Below are positions 52,711 to 61,835 of a stretch of DNA of 64,000 nt, piece after piece (positions within the stretch are counted from its first letter, which is position 1; each line of letters opens with the position of its first letter). Location: positions 3,534,001 to 3,598,000 of the forward strand of contig NZ_CP118157.1 of the NCBI RefSeq assembly GCF_032878875.1. The letters run 5' to 3'. The notes below the pieces were generated by a model that worked only from the letters and a program-made list of their open reading frames with translations, did no database searches and was not told the DNA's origin. This DNA comes from Microbacterium sp. AB. GTDB lineage: Bacteria; Actinomycetota; Actinomycetes; Actinomycetales; Microbacteriaceae. Made by a program: the position numbers and the translations under genes.

Positions 52711-53561
52711 GCGCGTCCTCTCTGCGTGAGGCGCGCCTGGAGGGCGCGACCGAGAACCGTGATGCTGATCACCGTCACGGCGACCACCGTGGCGGGCAGC
52801 AGGCTCGTCCACGGCGCGATGCCGAGCTGGCTGCGTCCCTCCGACAGGATCGCACCCCACTCGGGGGTCGGAGGCGTGACGCCGAGGCCGAGGAAGCTGA
52901 GCGACGACGCGGCGAGGATGGCCGAGCCGACGCCGAGCGTCGCGAGCACCGTGAGCGGCCGTGCGATGTTCGGCAGGACGTGGCGGAGCACCACCGGGAG
53001 CGGACGCTCTCCGAGCACCTTCGCCTGCTCGGCGTAGCCGGAGAGCCGTGCGGCGAGCACCTGGGAGCGCACGAGGCGCGCATAGCCGGCCAGACCCGAC
53101 AGTCCCACCGCGATGAGCGTGTTCACCGGCCCGCGCCCGAGCACCGCGATGACGAGGAGCGCCAGCAGCAGCTCGGGGAAGGCGAGGAGGATGTCGATGC
53201 CGCGCTGGACGAGGCGGTCGAGGCCGAAAGGCAGGTAGACCGCGAGGAGCCCGACCACGACGCCGAGGGCGAGCGACAGGACAGCCGCGCCGAGCCCGAT
53301 GAGCAGCGAGTACTGCGCGCCGTGGATCACGCGGGCGAGCACGTCTCGGCCCAGCTGGTCGGTGCCGAACGGGTGCGCGAGCGAGGGGGCGAGGAAGACC
53401 GAGTCGAGCGCCGCCTTCTCGGGGTCGTACGACGTCAGCGCCTGCGGGGCGACGGCGGCCACCGCGACGACGACCACGACGAGCGCGGCGAGGAGCGTCC
53501 CCACCGGGACCGAGCCGCGCCGGACCCGACGGGCCTTCAGGAGGGCGTCGACCGTGGTCAT
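52707..53561 (-). CDS. Oligopeptide-type ABC transporter permease (DppC/OppC-like)
   Basis: The 284-aa protein has six helices, the N-terminal LAHPFGTDQLGRDVLARV motif and the EAA loop GYAEQAKVLGERPLPVVLRH. ATG 53561 overlaps the stop of the other permease by 4 nt. Confidence 0.95.
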   Translation of the reverse strand: MTTVDALLKARRVRRGSVPVGTLLAALVVVVVAVAAVAPQALTSYDPEKAALDSVFLAPSLAHPFGTDQLGRDVLARVIHGAQYSLLIGLGAAVLSLALGVVVGLLAVYLPFGLDRLVQRGIDILLAFPELLLALLVIAVLGRGPVNTLIAVGLSGLAGYARLVRSQVLAARLSGYAEQAKVLGERPLPVVLRHVLPNIARPLTVLATLGVGSAILAASSLSFLGLGVTPPTPEWGAILSEGRSQLGIAPWTSLLPATVVAVTVISITVLGRALQARLTQRGRA

Positions 53562-54583
53562 GCCGTCGCCCCGTCCCTCACCCGGGGGTCGATGACCCGG
53601 TATCCGAGGTCGATGAGCAGGTTCACGACCGAGTACACGAGCGCCGAGAGGACGACGAGGCCCAGGATGAGCGGCATGTCGCGCGAGCCGATGCCGAGCA
53701 GGGTGATCTGCCCGACGCCGGGCCGTCCGAACACCGTCTCGGTGAGGATCGAGCCGCCGAGGAGTCCTCCCAGGACGTTGCCCGAGACGGTCGAGGCCGC
53801 CAGGAGCGCGTGGCGCAGCGCGTGACGCGCCCGCAGCGCCCCCTCGCCGACGCCGCGCGAACGGACCGTGAGCGCGAACGGCTGCGTGAGCGCCGACTCC
53901 ACGCCGTCGCGGAGCACCTGCGACAGCACGGCCGCGATCGGCAGGGCGAGGGCGATCGCGGGGAGCACGAGCGAGGCCGGGCCGTCGGCGCCGGTGACGG
54001 GGAACCACCCGAGCCCGAAGCTGAACACCACGAGCAGGACGATGCCCACCCAGTAGACGGGGGTGCTGAGCAGGAGCAGCTCGACCCCGGACGCGAGCCA
54101 GCGGAGGACGGGCCGGCGTCCCGACGTGGACAGCGCCGCCGCGAGCGCGAGCGCGATCCCGAGGACGAACGCGGAGCCTGCGAGCTGCAGGGTCGGCACG
54201 GCGGCGTTGCCGATCACCTCGAGCACGGGGGCGCGGAAGACGTAGCTGTCGCCGAAGTCGCCGACGAACGCGCGCCCCACATAGGTCGCGTACTGCACGA
54301 GGATCGGCTGGTCGAGGCCGTACTGCGCCGTGATGAGCGCCCGCTGCGCGGCGTCGACGATGTTCTCGCCGCCGCTGATGATGTCGACGGGGTCGCCCGG
54401 TATGGACTTCACGGCGATGAACGTGATCGTCGCCGCGCCCCACAGCACGAGGACGATCTCCAGCAGTCGTCGTCCGATCACCCGCACGAGCGGAGCGCCG
54501 CGCGCCGCGGCGGCTCGGGACGCCGCGCGTTCGGCCGGCGAGGTGTCGGATGACGCGGGTGCTCGCGTCTCGGTGTCGGTCAC
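53558..54583 (-). CDS. Oligopeptide-type ABC transporter permease (DppB/OppB-like)
   Basis: The 341-aa protein has six helices, with FIAVKSIPGDPVD near the N-terminus, GDFGDSYVFRAPV and the EAA-like loop ALRARHALRHALLAASTVSG. I chose GTG 54583 because GAGGAG lies 7 nt upstream; GTG 54610 is possible. It follows the binding-protein gene with a stable hairpin in the 67-nt gap. Confidence 0.93.
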   Translation of the reverse strand: MTDTETRAPASSDTSPAERAASRAAAARGAPLVRVIGRRLLEIVLVLWGAATITFIAVKSIPGDPVDIISGGENIVDAAQRALITAQYGLDQPILVQYATYVGRAFVGDFGDSYVFRAPVLEVIGNAAVPTLQLAGSAFVLGIALALAAALSTSGRRPVLRWLASGVELLLLSTPVYWVGIVLLVVFSFGLGWFPVTGADGPASLVLPAIALALPIAAVLSQVLRDGVESALTQPFALTVRSRGVGEGALRARHALRHALLAASTVSGNVLGGLLGGSILTETVFGRPGVGQITLLGIGSRDMPLILGLVVLSALVYSVVNLLIDLGYRVIDPRVRDGATA

Positions 54584-54613
54584 GCATCTCTCCTCAGGTG
54601 CCTCGGACACGGT

Positions 54614-54645
54614 TCCGGGGGAGGCCGCAGGCGGCCTCCCCCGGA
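54614..54645 (-). terminator. Intercistronic hairpin between binding-protein and permease genes
   Basis: TCCGGGGGAGGCC and its complement form a 13-14 bp GC-rich stem with a 4-nt loop just 5 nt after the binding-protein stop. In ABC operons such stems often stop most transcripts or protect the upstream message, giving more binding protein than permease. It has no U-run, so read-through is likely. Confidence 0.6.
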
Positions 54646-54650
54646 CGGGG

Positions 54651-56300
54651 TCACTCGCCCGGGTCGAGCCAGGCGTTGTAGAAGAGCGGCTTCGCGTTGG
54701 TCGCCCAGCGGACGCCCTGGAGCTCGTCGCTGTGACCGAGGTGGTACGCCGGGATGTAGACGGGCACGGAGTACGCCTCGTCGATCACCGCCTGCTGGAC
54801 CTCCGCGTACAGCTCGGCCCTGCGCTCGGCGTCCGCTCCCACCGCCTCGTCCAGCTGCGCGTCGAGGGAGTCGACACGCGAGCTGTTTCCCGCGCCGATG
54901 CTCGCCGAGCCGTAGACCGTGCGCAGGATGTCGGCCTCGGCGCGCACGAAGTAGTAGGCGGTGGCGTCGTAGTCGCCCGAGACCGTGCGCGACGTGTAGG
55001 TGCCCGAGTCGACGGGGTCGAGCACGAGCTCGATGCCGAGCTCGCGGTACTCCGACTGCAGCGCCTGCACGAGGTTGACGTTGTCCTCGCCGCTCGTCGA
55101 CTCGTCGTAGGTCCACGCCACGGACAGGCGCTCGCCGTCCTTCACGCGGTATCCCTCATCGTCCGTCTCGGTCCATCCGGCCTCGTCGAGGAGCGCCGCC
55201 GCCCCCTCGGGATCGTTCTTCCACGATCCGTCGATCGACTCGTCGACGTACTCGGTCTGCGGGCCGAGGATGCCCTCGGCGGGCTCCACGGTGCCGAACA
55301 GGGTCGCCTCCACCGCGGAGTCGATGTCGACGCCCGTCTGGAACGCCTGGCGGACGAGCGCGTCGTCGAACGGGGCGCGCGTCGTGTTCAGCTGGAGGGC
55401 GTAGACGACGCCGGGGTTCTCGTAGGTGTCGACCACGACGCCGTCGGTGGACGTCACGCTCTCGTAGTTCGCCGGCGGGATGGCGTCGATCGCGTCCACC
55501 TGTCCGCTCGTGAGCGCGCCGAGCCGCGTGGAGGCCTCGGGCAGGTAGCTGTACTCGATGCCGTCGAGGTAGGCGGCGCCGGTGTGCTCGAAGCTGTCGG
55601 ATCCCCACGCGTAGTCGTCGCGCTTCGAGAGCGTCGAGCCCTGGCCCTGCGCCCACGAGTCGAGGACGAACGGGCCGGAGCCGACGACGTCGCCGGCGAG
55701 GTCGCCGCCGCTCTGCACGTAGGCCGGGGACTGGATGCCGAGGTACGGGAGGCTCAGCGCCTGCAGCAGCGGCGCGAACGGCTCGTCGTAGCGGATGACG
55801 ACGGTGTGCTCGTCCGTCGCCTCGATCTCGCTCACGGCGCCCAGCAGCGAGCGCGCGTAGGTGGAGTTGTTCGCGGGGTCGAGGATGTACTCGAAGTTGA
55901 TCTTCACGGCCTCGGCGGTGAGGGGCTCGCCGTCCGAGAACGTCACGTCGTCGCGGAGGTGGAACGTGTACTCGGTGTTGTCCTCGGAGATCTCCCAGTC
56001 CTCGGCGAGCCAGGGATGGAACGAGTTGTCCTCGGACTGGGCCACGAGGGAGTCGACGACGTCGCGCGCGATGGTCGCCGTGATCGAGCTGCCGGTCAGG
56101 TGGGGGTTGATGATCGACGCGTCGCTGCCGAGCGCGACCCGGAGGACGCCGCCCTCGACGGGGCCCGAGGAGGTCTCCGGCGTCGTCTCGGGGGAGGACG
56201 CCGAGCAGGCGGACAGGGCGAGCGCCCCGACGGCGATGACGGCTGCGGCGATCGACGCGCGCGTTCGGCGCCTGCGGGGCGCTGCGGACGGTTTCGGCAT
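54651..56300 (-). CDS. Oligopeptide-type ABC transporter substrate-binding lipoprotein
   Basis: The 549-aa SBP_bac_5 protein has a lipoprotein signal (RRRRTR start, lipobox LSACS) and typical mature segments YTFHLRDDVTFSDGEPLTAE and VVGSGPFVLDSW. ATG 56300 follows AAGAGGAG by 7 nt. It heads the operon ending in a cytosolic metalloprotease, which points to a peptide substrate too large or unusual for ordinary peptidases. Confidence 0.94.
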   Translation of the reverse strand: MPKPSAAPRRRRTRASIAAAVIAVGALALSACSASSPETTPETSSGPVEGGVLRVALGSDASIINPHLTGSSITATIARDVVDSLVAQSEDNSFHPWLAEDWEISEDNTEYTFHLRDDVTFSDGEPLTAEAVKINFEYILDPANNSTYARSLLGAVSEIEATDEHTVVIRYDEPFAPLLQALSLPYLGIQSPAYVQSGGDLAGDVVGSGPFVLDSWAQGQGSTLSKRDDYAWGSDSFEHTGAAYLDGIEYSYLPEASTRLGALTSGQVDAIDAIPPANYESVTSTDGVVVDTYENPGVVYALQLNTTRAPFDDALVRQAFQTGVDIDSAVEATLFGTVEPAEGILGPQTEYVDESIDGSWKNDPEGAAALLDEAGWTETDDEGYRVKDGERLSVAWTYDESTSGEDNVNLVQALQSEYRELGIELVLDPVDSGTYTSRTVSGDYDATAYYFVRAEADILRTVYGSASIGAGNSSRVDSLDAQLDEAVGADAERRAELYAEVQQAVIDEAYSVPVYIPAYHLGHSDELQGVRWATNAKPLFYNAWLDPGE

Positions 56301-56404
56301 GTGAGGGCTCCTCTTGCTGCCTCCCCGCCGACTCGTCTTCGGAGAGGCGTCCGGACGATGGAGCCCTCAGTCAACAACGACCCGCCGCCGACGCGTCCTC
56401 TCTG

Positions 56405-56440
56405 TTTCGCCCCGTGTCCGGGCATTTCGCGAGGTTTCGC
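56405..56440. promoter_or_regulatory. Three TTTCGC direct repeats spaced 20 and 10 bp
   Basis: TTTCGC occurs at 56405-56410, 56425-56430 and 56435-56440, that is on the same face of the helix, in the 160-bp gap upstream of the peptide importer operon and downstream of the GlxA-type regulator. Phased direct repeats suit an AraC-type activator, such as the adjacent one. Confidence 0.35.
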
Positions 56441-56460
56441 AGAAGGACGCGCGGCACGCG

Positions 56461-57432
56461 TCAGGCTGCCGACACGGGCTCGTCGACGCACGCGAACCGG
56501 GCGCGATACGCCGCGGGCGAGAGGCCCAGCACGCGGGCGAAGTTCTGGCGCAGCACGGCCGCCGACCCGAAGCCGCAGTCGGCGGCGATGCGGTCGACGC
56601 CCCAGTCGGTGCGTTCGAGCAGCCGCTGCGCCTGGATGACGCGCTGCCGCCCGAGCCACGCCGCGGGCGTCGTGCCGTAGTCGGCCTTGAAGCGCCGGGC
56701 GAACGTGCGCGGCGACATGTGTGCCCGCTGCGCGAGCTCCTCGACGGGCAGCTCGCGGTGCAGGTTCTCGAGCGCCCAGTCGGCGACCGGGGCGAGGGAG
56801 AGGCCTGCCGCCTCGGGGAGCGGGTTGAGGATGAACTGCGCCTGACCGCCGTCCCGCTGCGGGGCGACGACCATGCGCCGGGCGATCTGGTTGGCCATCT
56901 CGGCGCCGAGCTCCTGCCGCAGCAGATGCAGGCACGCGTCGAGGCCGGCCGCCGTCCCGGCGCTCGTGATGATCCGGCCGTCCTGCACGAACAGCACGTC
57001 GGCGTCGACGTCGATCCGCGGGTACATGCGCCGCATCGTGTCGGCGTACATCCAGTGCGTCGTCGCGCGCCGCCCGTCGAGCACGCCGGCGGCGGCCGCG
57101 ACGAACGCTCCGCTGCAGACGGTGAGCACCCAGGCGCCGCGCTCCGCCGCGCGCCGCACGACGGCGCCCGCGCGCTCGTCGATCGCGCCCCAGGTCGCCC
57201 GTGGGATGGGCGTGACCACGACGAGGTCGGCCTCGTCGGCGAACGAGAGGTCGTGGTCGACCGTGATCGAGAAGCCCATGTTGGAGGGGACGAGACCCGG
57301 CTCAGGGGTGACGATGCGGAAGTCGAAGGAGGGCACGCCGTCGTCGCGGCGATCCAGCCCGAAGGCCTCGCAGGCGAGTCCGAACTCGAAGGGCGCGAAC
57401 CCCTCCTGGACGACGACGGCCACCGTCTTCAT
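56461..57432 (-). CDS. GlxA-type AraC-family regulator (DJ-1/PfpI domain plus helix-turn-helix)
   Basis: The 323-aa protein has an N-terminal DJ-1/PfpI amidase-like domain (residues 1-175, with TVCSGAFVAAAAG at the nucleophile elbow) and a C-terminal AraC helix-turn-helix pair (VEELAQRAHMSPRTFARRFK and GVDRIAADCGFGSAAVLRQN). Related regulators respond to arginine, carnitine or betaines. It is upstream of the peptide importer operon on the same strand and divergent from a 55-aa membrane protein with a palindrome between. Confidence 0.93.
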   Translation of the reverse strand: MKTVAVVVQEGFAPFEFGLACEAFGLDRRDDGVPSFDFRIVTPEPGLVPSNMGFSITVDHDLSFADEADLVVVTPIPRATWGAIDERAGAVVRRAAERGAWVLTVCSGAFVAAAAGVLDGRRATTHWMYADTMRRMYPRIDVDADVLFVQDGRIITSAGTAAGLDACLHLLRQELGAEMANQIARRMVVAPQRDGGQAQFILNPLPEAAGLSLAPVADWALENLHRELPVEELAQRAHMSPRTFARRFKADYGTTPAAWLGRQRVIQAQRLLERTDWGVDRIAADCGFGSAAVLRQNFARVLGLSPAAYRARFACVDEPVSAA

Positions 57433-57479
57433 GAGCGCCTCCCGAGGCTTGGCAGAAAAAGCACGTTCTGTGGCTATCC

Positions 57480-57493
57480 TGCCACTCGTGGCA
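57480..57493. promoter_or_regulatory. Palindrome TGCCAC-TC-GTGGCA between glxA-like gene and a small membrane gene
   Basis: A perfect 6-bp dyad with 2-bp spacing sits midway in the 89-bp divergent gap, overlapping the probable promoter of the regulator gene and 16 bp before the TAGCGT hexamer of the small membrane protein gene. It is a candidate autoregulatory operator. Confidence 0.45.
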
Positions 57494-57521
57494 TGAAACG
57501 CACAACCGTAGCGTTTCTGCC

Positions 57522-57689
57522 ATGCTCTTCCTCCTCGCCCTCACCGCCCTCGCGACCTGGGGCGTCGCGGCCACCGTGCTCGCGCTGCGGTCCGACGGAT
57601 ACGGACCGCGTCCGACGGAGTGGGCGAGGATACCCGACCGGAATGCCGACGGACGGCGGGCACCGGCCGTCGGCCCGCATGAGGGGTGA
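57522..57689 (+). CDS. 55-residue membrane protein
   Basis: The frame encodes one N-terminal hydrophobic helix (MLFLLALTALATWGVAATVL) followed by LRSDGYGPRPTEWARIPDRN and a polar tail. The DGYGPRPT patch after a single helix is a recurring form in small actinobacterial membrane proteins of unknown function. TAGCGT (57509-57514) ends 7 nt before ATG, so the message is probably leaderless. Confidence 0.7.
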   Translation: MLFLLALTALATWGVAATVLALRSDGYGPRPTEWARIPDRNADGRRAPAVGPHEG

Positions 57690-57725
57690 GCAGGGATGGC
57701 GTCGGCCTCGCGCAGCGTCCCCACG

Positions 57726-58943
57726 TCACCGCGTGAGCACCCGCTCGTAGATCTCGATCATCGCGGCCGTGCGCGACGACTGGCGGAACTCCGCCGCCAC
57801 GCGCTCGGACGGCACGGGCGCGCTCCCCGAGGCGATGTCCGCCGCCGCACGGCGGAGGGACGCGGCCAGCGCCGCGACGCGGGACGGCTCGTCCTCCGGC
57901 GCGTCGACCTCCCAGATGCCCCCGTCGAGCTCGCCCGCGACGTCGGGATCGCTGATGATCGACGGCGTCCCCAGCGTCGCCGCCTCGAACGGCGTCATCC
58001 CCTGCGTCTCGAAGCCGATCGACGTCTGCACGAGGGCGTCCGCCGCCGCGATGCGCCCGAGGGTCTGCTCGTACGAGAGGCGCCCCGCGAAGGCGACGCG
58101 GTCCGCGATGCCCCGGTCCGCCGCGAGGCGCCGCGCCCTCTCGTGCTCGAAGCCGCCGCCGATGACCTCCAGCTCGGCGTCGGCGGCCGACGCCGCGAAG
58201 GCCTCCAGCAGGGGGAGCAGCCGTTTCTCCGGCGACATCCGGCCCACCCACACGAGGCGCGGTCTCCCTTCCGCGCGCGCGGAGGGAGCCGCCGCGAGCA
58301 CGCGGTCGCGCACGTCGTCGTCGATGCCGTTCCAGACGACGTCCACGCTCCCGAAGACGCCGTGCCGTTCGAGACGGCGCGCGAAGTGTCCCGACGGGGC
58401 CGTCACGGCGCTCGCGCCGCGGGCGAGGCCGCGCAGGTACGCCCATCCGTCGTCGCCCGGTCCCGACCCGGGCAGCGCACGCCGCCGCCAGGCGTTCAGC
58501 GCACGCAGCACGAGGGCCGGGAACGGCGTCGTCGCCTCGATCCCCACGTCGACGCGATTGTGCATCGTCTGGACGACGGGGACCCGCAGTCGCCGCGCGA
58601 GCCGGTGGCCGAGGAACGCGCCCCAGAAGTCGGCCTGCACGTGCACGAGGTCGGGCATCGGCGCACCGCGCGCCACGCGACGGCTCAGGGCGCGATCGAT
58701 GAAGGCGTCCGTCGCGCCTCCCGGCCAGGTGAAGGAGTACTCGCGGTCCCACGTGACGGGGATCGACGGCAGGTCGAGGTAGGCCGGATCGTCGGCGTTC
58801 ACGGGGTCGCGCGACCGGCGTCGCGGCGCCACGACGGTCACGCTGTGGCCGGCGCGCTCGAGATGGGCGCGCTGCAGCCGCGTGGAGACCTGTGCGCCGC
58901 CGAGCGTCTCGACGTGCTGGTCGCCGAAGATCACGATGTGCAC
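57726..58943 (-). CDS. GT4-family glycosyltransferase
   Basis: The 405-aa GT-B enzyme has an N-terminal acceptor domain (GGAQVSTRLQRAHLERAGHS) and a C-terminal nucleotide-sugar domain with WVGRMSPEKRLLPLLEAFA and the EX7E-like GFETQGMTPFEAATLG. It would transfer a sugar from a nucleotide donor to a lipid or glycan acceptor at the inner membrane face. The GTG start at 58943 lies 13 nt after the stop of a second glycosyltransferase gene, so they form a pair. Confidence 0.92.
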   Translation of the reverse strand: MHIVIFGDQHVETLGGAQVSTRLQRAHLERAGHSVTVVAPRRRSRDPVNADDPAYLDLPSIPVTWDREYSFTWPGGATDAFIDRALSRRVARGAPMPDLVHVQADFWGAFLGHRLARRLRVPVVQTMHNRVDVGIEATTPFPALVLRALNAWRRRALPGSGPGDDGWAYLRGLARGASAVTAPSGHFARRLERHGVFGSVDVVWNGIDDDVRDRVLAAAPSARAEGRPRLVWVGRMSPEKRLLPLLEAFAASAADAELEVIGGGFEHERARRLAADRGIADRVAFAGRLSYEQTLGRIAAADALVQTSIGFETQGMTPFEAATLGTPSIISDPDVAGELDGGIWEVDAPEDEPSRVAALAASLRRAAADIASGSAPVPSERVAAEFRQSSRTAAMIEIYERVLTR

Positions 58944-58956
58944 GGCGGGGTCCGGT

Positions 58957-60174
58957 CTACGCGGGGAGCGCGTCGCCGCGGTACAGCGCCTCGAAGGTGT
59001 CGAGCGTGCGCGTGATGTCGTGGGCGTCGACCATCCGCAGCGAGGCCCGCTGCATGCGGGCGCGCTCCTCGGGCTCGGCCGTGAGCACGTCCGTCAGCCG
59101 CGCGACGAGGGCGTCGACGTCGCCGGGCTCGAACAGGTACCCGTTCTCGCCGTCGCTCACGAGGTGCGGGAGCGCGACGGCGTTCGCCGCGACGACGGGC
59201 AGCCCCGACGCCATGGCCTCCATGGTCGCGATCGACTGGAGCTCGGCGATGGAGGCGATCGCGAAGACGGACGCCCGCGTGAGCGCGCCGCGCAGCACCT
59301 CGTCGGTGGTGTGCCCGAAGAAGGTGACGCGGTCGCCGATGCCGAGCTCCTCCGCGAGCCTCTCCAGGGCCGCCCGCTGATCGCCGTCGCCGACGAGATC
59401 GAGCCGCGTGTCGAGAGCCGGGTCGAGCCTCGCGACGGCGCGCACGATGACGTCGACCTGCTTCTCGCTCGTGAGGCGACCCACGAAGACCACGCGGTTC
59501 TCGGTGCGCGGAGCGAGGTCGGGCGTGTAGTTCGCCTTGTCGATGCCGCAGCTGATGGGGACGACCCCGGCGATGTCGATGGTCGTCTCGAGGAAGTCGG
59601 CGGCCCTCCGCGTGGGCGTCGTCACGGCGGCGGTGAGATCGAACGTGCGCTTGGCGTCGGCCCATGCGAGCGTGAGGAGGACCCGGTTGAGCGCCTCGGG
59701 CAGGCGCGTGGAGTCGAGGATGTTCTCCGGCATCACGTGGTTCGTCGCGATGACCGGGATCCCGCGCCGACGGGCCTCGCGGGCGAGGCCGCGGCCGATG
59801 ACGATGTGCGACTGGATGTGCACGACGTCGGGGTTGACGGCGTCGAGCACCTGGCGCGCGTAGTGCTTGGAGCGCCACGGCCAGACGAACCGCAGCCACT
59901 CGTGCCACGGCAGCCGGACCGACGGCAACCGGTGCATCGTCAGCGACTCGCCCTCGATGACCTCCGTGCGCGGTGCGGTCCGCCTCCATCTCGTGTTCGG
60001 CGCGCTCACGTGCACGTCGTGGCCGCGCTGGACGAGCCCCGCCGCGAGTCGCTCGGCGAACCGGGCCGCTCCGTTGATGTCGGGGGAGAACGTGTCACAG
60101 CCCAGCAGGACGGTGAGCGGCCGCTCGCCGGATGATGCCCGGGAGGGCGATGCGTCGGGCGCGGGGGTGGTCAC
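58957..60174 (-). CDS. GT4-family glycosyltransferase (PimB/MgtA-like organisation)
   Basis: The 405-aa GT-B enzyme begins with LLGCDTFSPDINGAARFAER (the glycine-rich acceptor loop) and has FVGRLTSEKQVDVIVRAVA and the EX7E motif AELQSIATMEAMASGLP in the donor domain. The N-terminal PDINGAARF pattern resembles mannosyl- or glucosyltransferases acting on glycolipids. GTG 60174 follows GAGGCATCC. It precedes the other GT4 gene, so both probably build one glycolipid or glycan. Confidence 0.92.
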   Translation of the reverse strand: MTTPAPDASPSRASSGERPLTVLLGCDTFSPDINGAARFAERLAAGLVQRGHDVHVSAPNTRWRRTAPRTEVIEGESLTMHRLPSVRLPWHEWLRFVWPWRSKHYARQVLDAVNPDVVHIQSHIVIGRGLAREARRRGIPVIATNHVMPENILDSTRLPEALNRVLLTLAWADAKRTFDLTAAVTTPTRRAADFLETTIDIAGVVPISCGIDKANYTPDLAPRTENRVVFVGRLTSEKQVDVIVRAVARLDPALDTRLDLVGDGDQRAALERLAEELGIGDRVTFFGHTTDEVLRGALTRASVFAIASIAELQSIATMEAMASGLPVVAANAVALPHLVSDGENGYLFEPGDVDALVARLTDVLTAEPEERARMQRASLRMVDAHDITRTLDTFEALYRGDALPA

Positions 60175-60212
60175 GGATGCCTCGCAGTGCTGTTCGTGGC
60201 GGCGCCGAGCGG

Positions 60213-60230
60213 CGGGGGAGTTCTCCCCCG
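60213..60230 (-). promoter_or_regulatory. Stable hairpin at the 5' end of the glycosyltransferase transcript
   Basis: CGGGGGAG-TT-CTCCCCCG is an 8-bp stem with a minimal loop. On the minus strand TAGTCT (60236-60231) would be the -10, so the RNA would begin close to this stem. A stem at the very 5' end can stabilise the message or act as a terminator for the cca gene upstream. Confidence 0.45.
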
Positions 60231-60284
60231 AGACTATTCCACGACGTGGGAGGCGTCTGTGAGGCGTGCCGGGCCCCTGCCGCG

Positions 60285-61712
60285 TCAGTCCTGCTCGGCC
60301 CACCAGGCCCGCAGGCGCTGCTCGGCCTCCTCCGCGCCCAGCACGCCCTCGTCGAGACGCAGCTCGAGGAGGAACCGGTAGGCCTTGCCGACCGCCGGCC
60401 CCGGGGGGATGCCCAGGATCTCCTGGATGCGGTTGCCGTCGAGGTCGGGGCGGATGGCCTCGAGCTGCTCCTGCTCGCGGAGCGTCGCGATGCGGGCCTC
60501 GATGTCGTCGTAGGCACCCGCGAGACGAGCCGCCTTGCGACGGTTTCGCGTCGTGACGTCCGCTCGCGTGAGGATGTGCAGGCGCTCGATCTCGTCGCCG
60601 GCGTCGCGCACGTAGCGGCGGACGGCCGAGTCGGTCCACGCGCCCTCGGCGTAGCCGAAGAAACGGAGGTGCAGCTCGATGAGGGTCGTCACGGAGCCGA
60701 TCGTGTCGCCGTCGTACCGCAGCGCCTGCAGGCGCTTGCGGGCCATCCGCGCCCCCACGAGGTCGTGGTGGTGGAACGTCACGGCGCCGCCGGGCTCGAG
60801 CTTCCGCGTGCGCGGCTTGCCGATGTCGTGGAGGAGCGCCGCGAGGCGCAGCGGCACGTCGGGCGCGGCATCCGGACGGCGGAGCCGCTCGTGCTCGATC
60901 GCCTGCGTCAGGACCGTGAGGGAGTGCTCGTAGACGTCCTTGTGGTGGTGGTGCTCGTCGACCTCGAGCCGCAGCGCCGGGATCTCGGGCAGGAACTCCT
61001 CGACGAGCCGGGACTCGACGAGGACGCGGATGCCCCGAACGGGGTCGTCGGTCTGCAGCAGGCGCGTGAGCTCGGCCCGGATGCGCTCGGGGCTGACGAT
61101 CCTGAGCGTCTCGCGCAGGTCTCCGATCGCCGCGAGCGTGCCGCCTTCGATGTCGAAGCCGAGCTGCGAGGAGAAGCGGGCGGCGCGGAGCATCCTGAGC
61201 GGGTCGTCGCCGAAGCTCACGCGCGGATCGATCGGCGTGCGCAGGACGCCCGCGAGGAGGTCCTCGACGCCGCCCGCAGGGTCGACGAGCGTCACGGCGG
61301 GCACCCGCAGCGCCATGGCGTTGACCGTGAAGTCGCGTCGGGCGAGGTCGGACTCGAGCGTGTCGCCGAACTCCACGGTGGGCTTGCGCGTCGCGCCGTC
61401 ATAGCTGTCGGCGCGGTATGTCGTGATCTCGACCTGCTCGCCCTTGACGCGCGCGCCGATCGTGCCGAAGGCGCGCCCGATGTCCCACTGCGCCGAGGAG
61501 ATCGGCGTGACGATCCGGAGGATGTCGTCGGGCCTCGCGTCCGTCGTGAAGTCGAGGTCGTGCGTGGCACGCCCCAGCAGCGCATCGCGGACGGGACCGC
61601 CGACGACGGCGAGGTCGTGCCCCGCATCGGCGAACGCGCGAGCGAGCGTCGCGACGACGGGTGATGTCGCGAGGTCGCCGAGGCGTGCGAGTCCGGCGGC
61701 CATGTTGAGCAT
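60285..61712 (-). CDS. cca: CCA tRNA nucleotidyltransferase with HD domain
   Basis: The 475-aa protein has the nucleotidyltransferase motif VVGGPVRDALLGR followed by HDLDFTTDA (catalytic Asp pair), the RRDFTVNAMA motif and the DPLRMLRAARF RNA-binding region. A C-terminal HD phosphohydrolase domain (ALLHDIGKP) follows. It adds or repairs the 3' CCA of tRNAs. ATG 61712 follows TACCCT by 7 nt (leaderless); ATG 61703 is also in frame. Confidence 0.96.
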   Translation of the reverse strand: MLNMAAGLARLGDLATSPVVATLARAFADAGHDLAVVGGPVRDALLGRATHDLDFTTDARPDDILRIVTPISSAQWDIGRAFGTIGARVKGEQVEITTYRADSYDGATRKPTVEFGDTLESDLARRDFTVNAMALRVPAVTLVDPAGGVEDLLAGVLRTPIDPRVSFGDDPLRMLRAARFSSQLGFDIEGGTLAAIGDLRETLRIVSPERIRAELTRLLQTDDPVRGIRVLVESRLVEEFLPEIPALRLEVDEHHHHKDVYEHSLTVLTQAIEHERLRRPDAAPDVPLRLAALLHDIGKPRTRKLEPGGAVTFHHHDLVGARMARKRLQALRYDGDTIGSVTTLIELHLRFFGYAEGAWTDSAVRRYVRDAGDEIERLHILTRADVTTRNRRKAARLAGAYDDIEARIATLREQEQLEAIRPDLDGNRIQEILGIPPGPAVGKAYRFLLELRLDEGVLGAEEAEQRLRAWWAEQD

Positions 61713-61835
61713 GGTTTCCAGGGTAGTCGGCGCCCGTCGGGGCTCATCCGGCCCGCACGTCCGCATCCCGGCACCCGCCCGCCGTCCACCCGCCCGCCGT
61801 CCACCCAGTGCACACTCTGACTGCCACCGTCCGTC

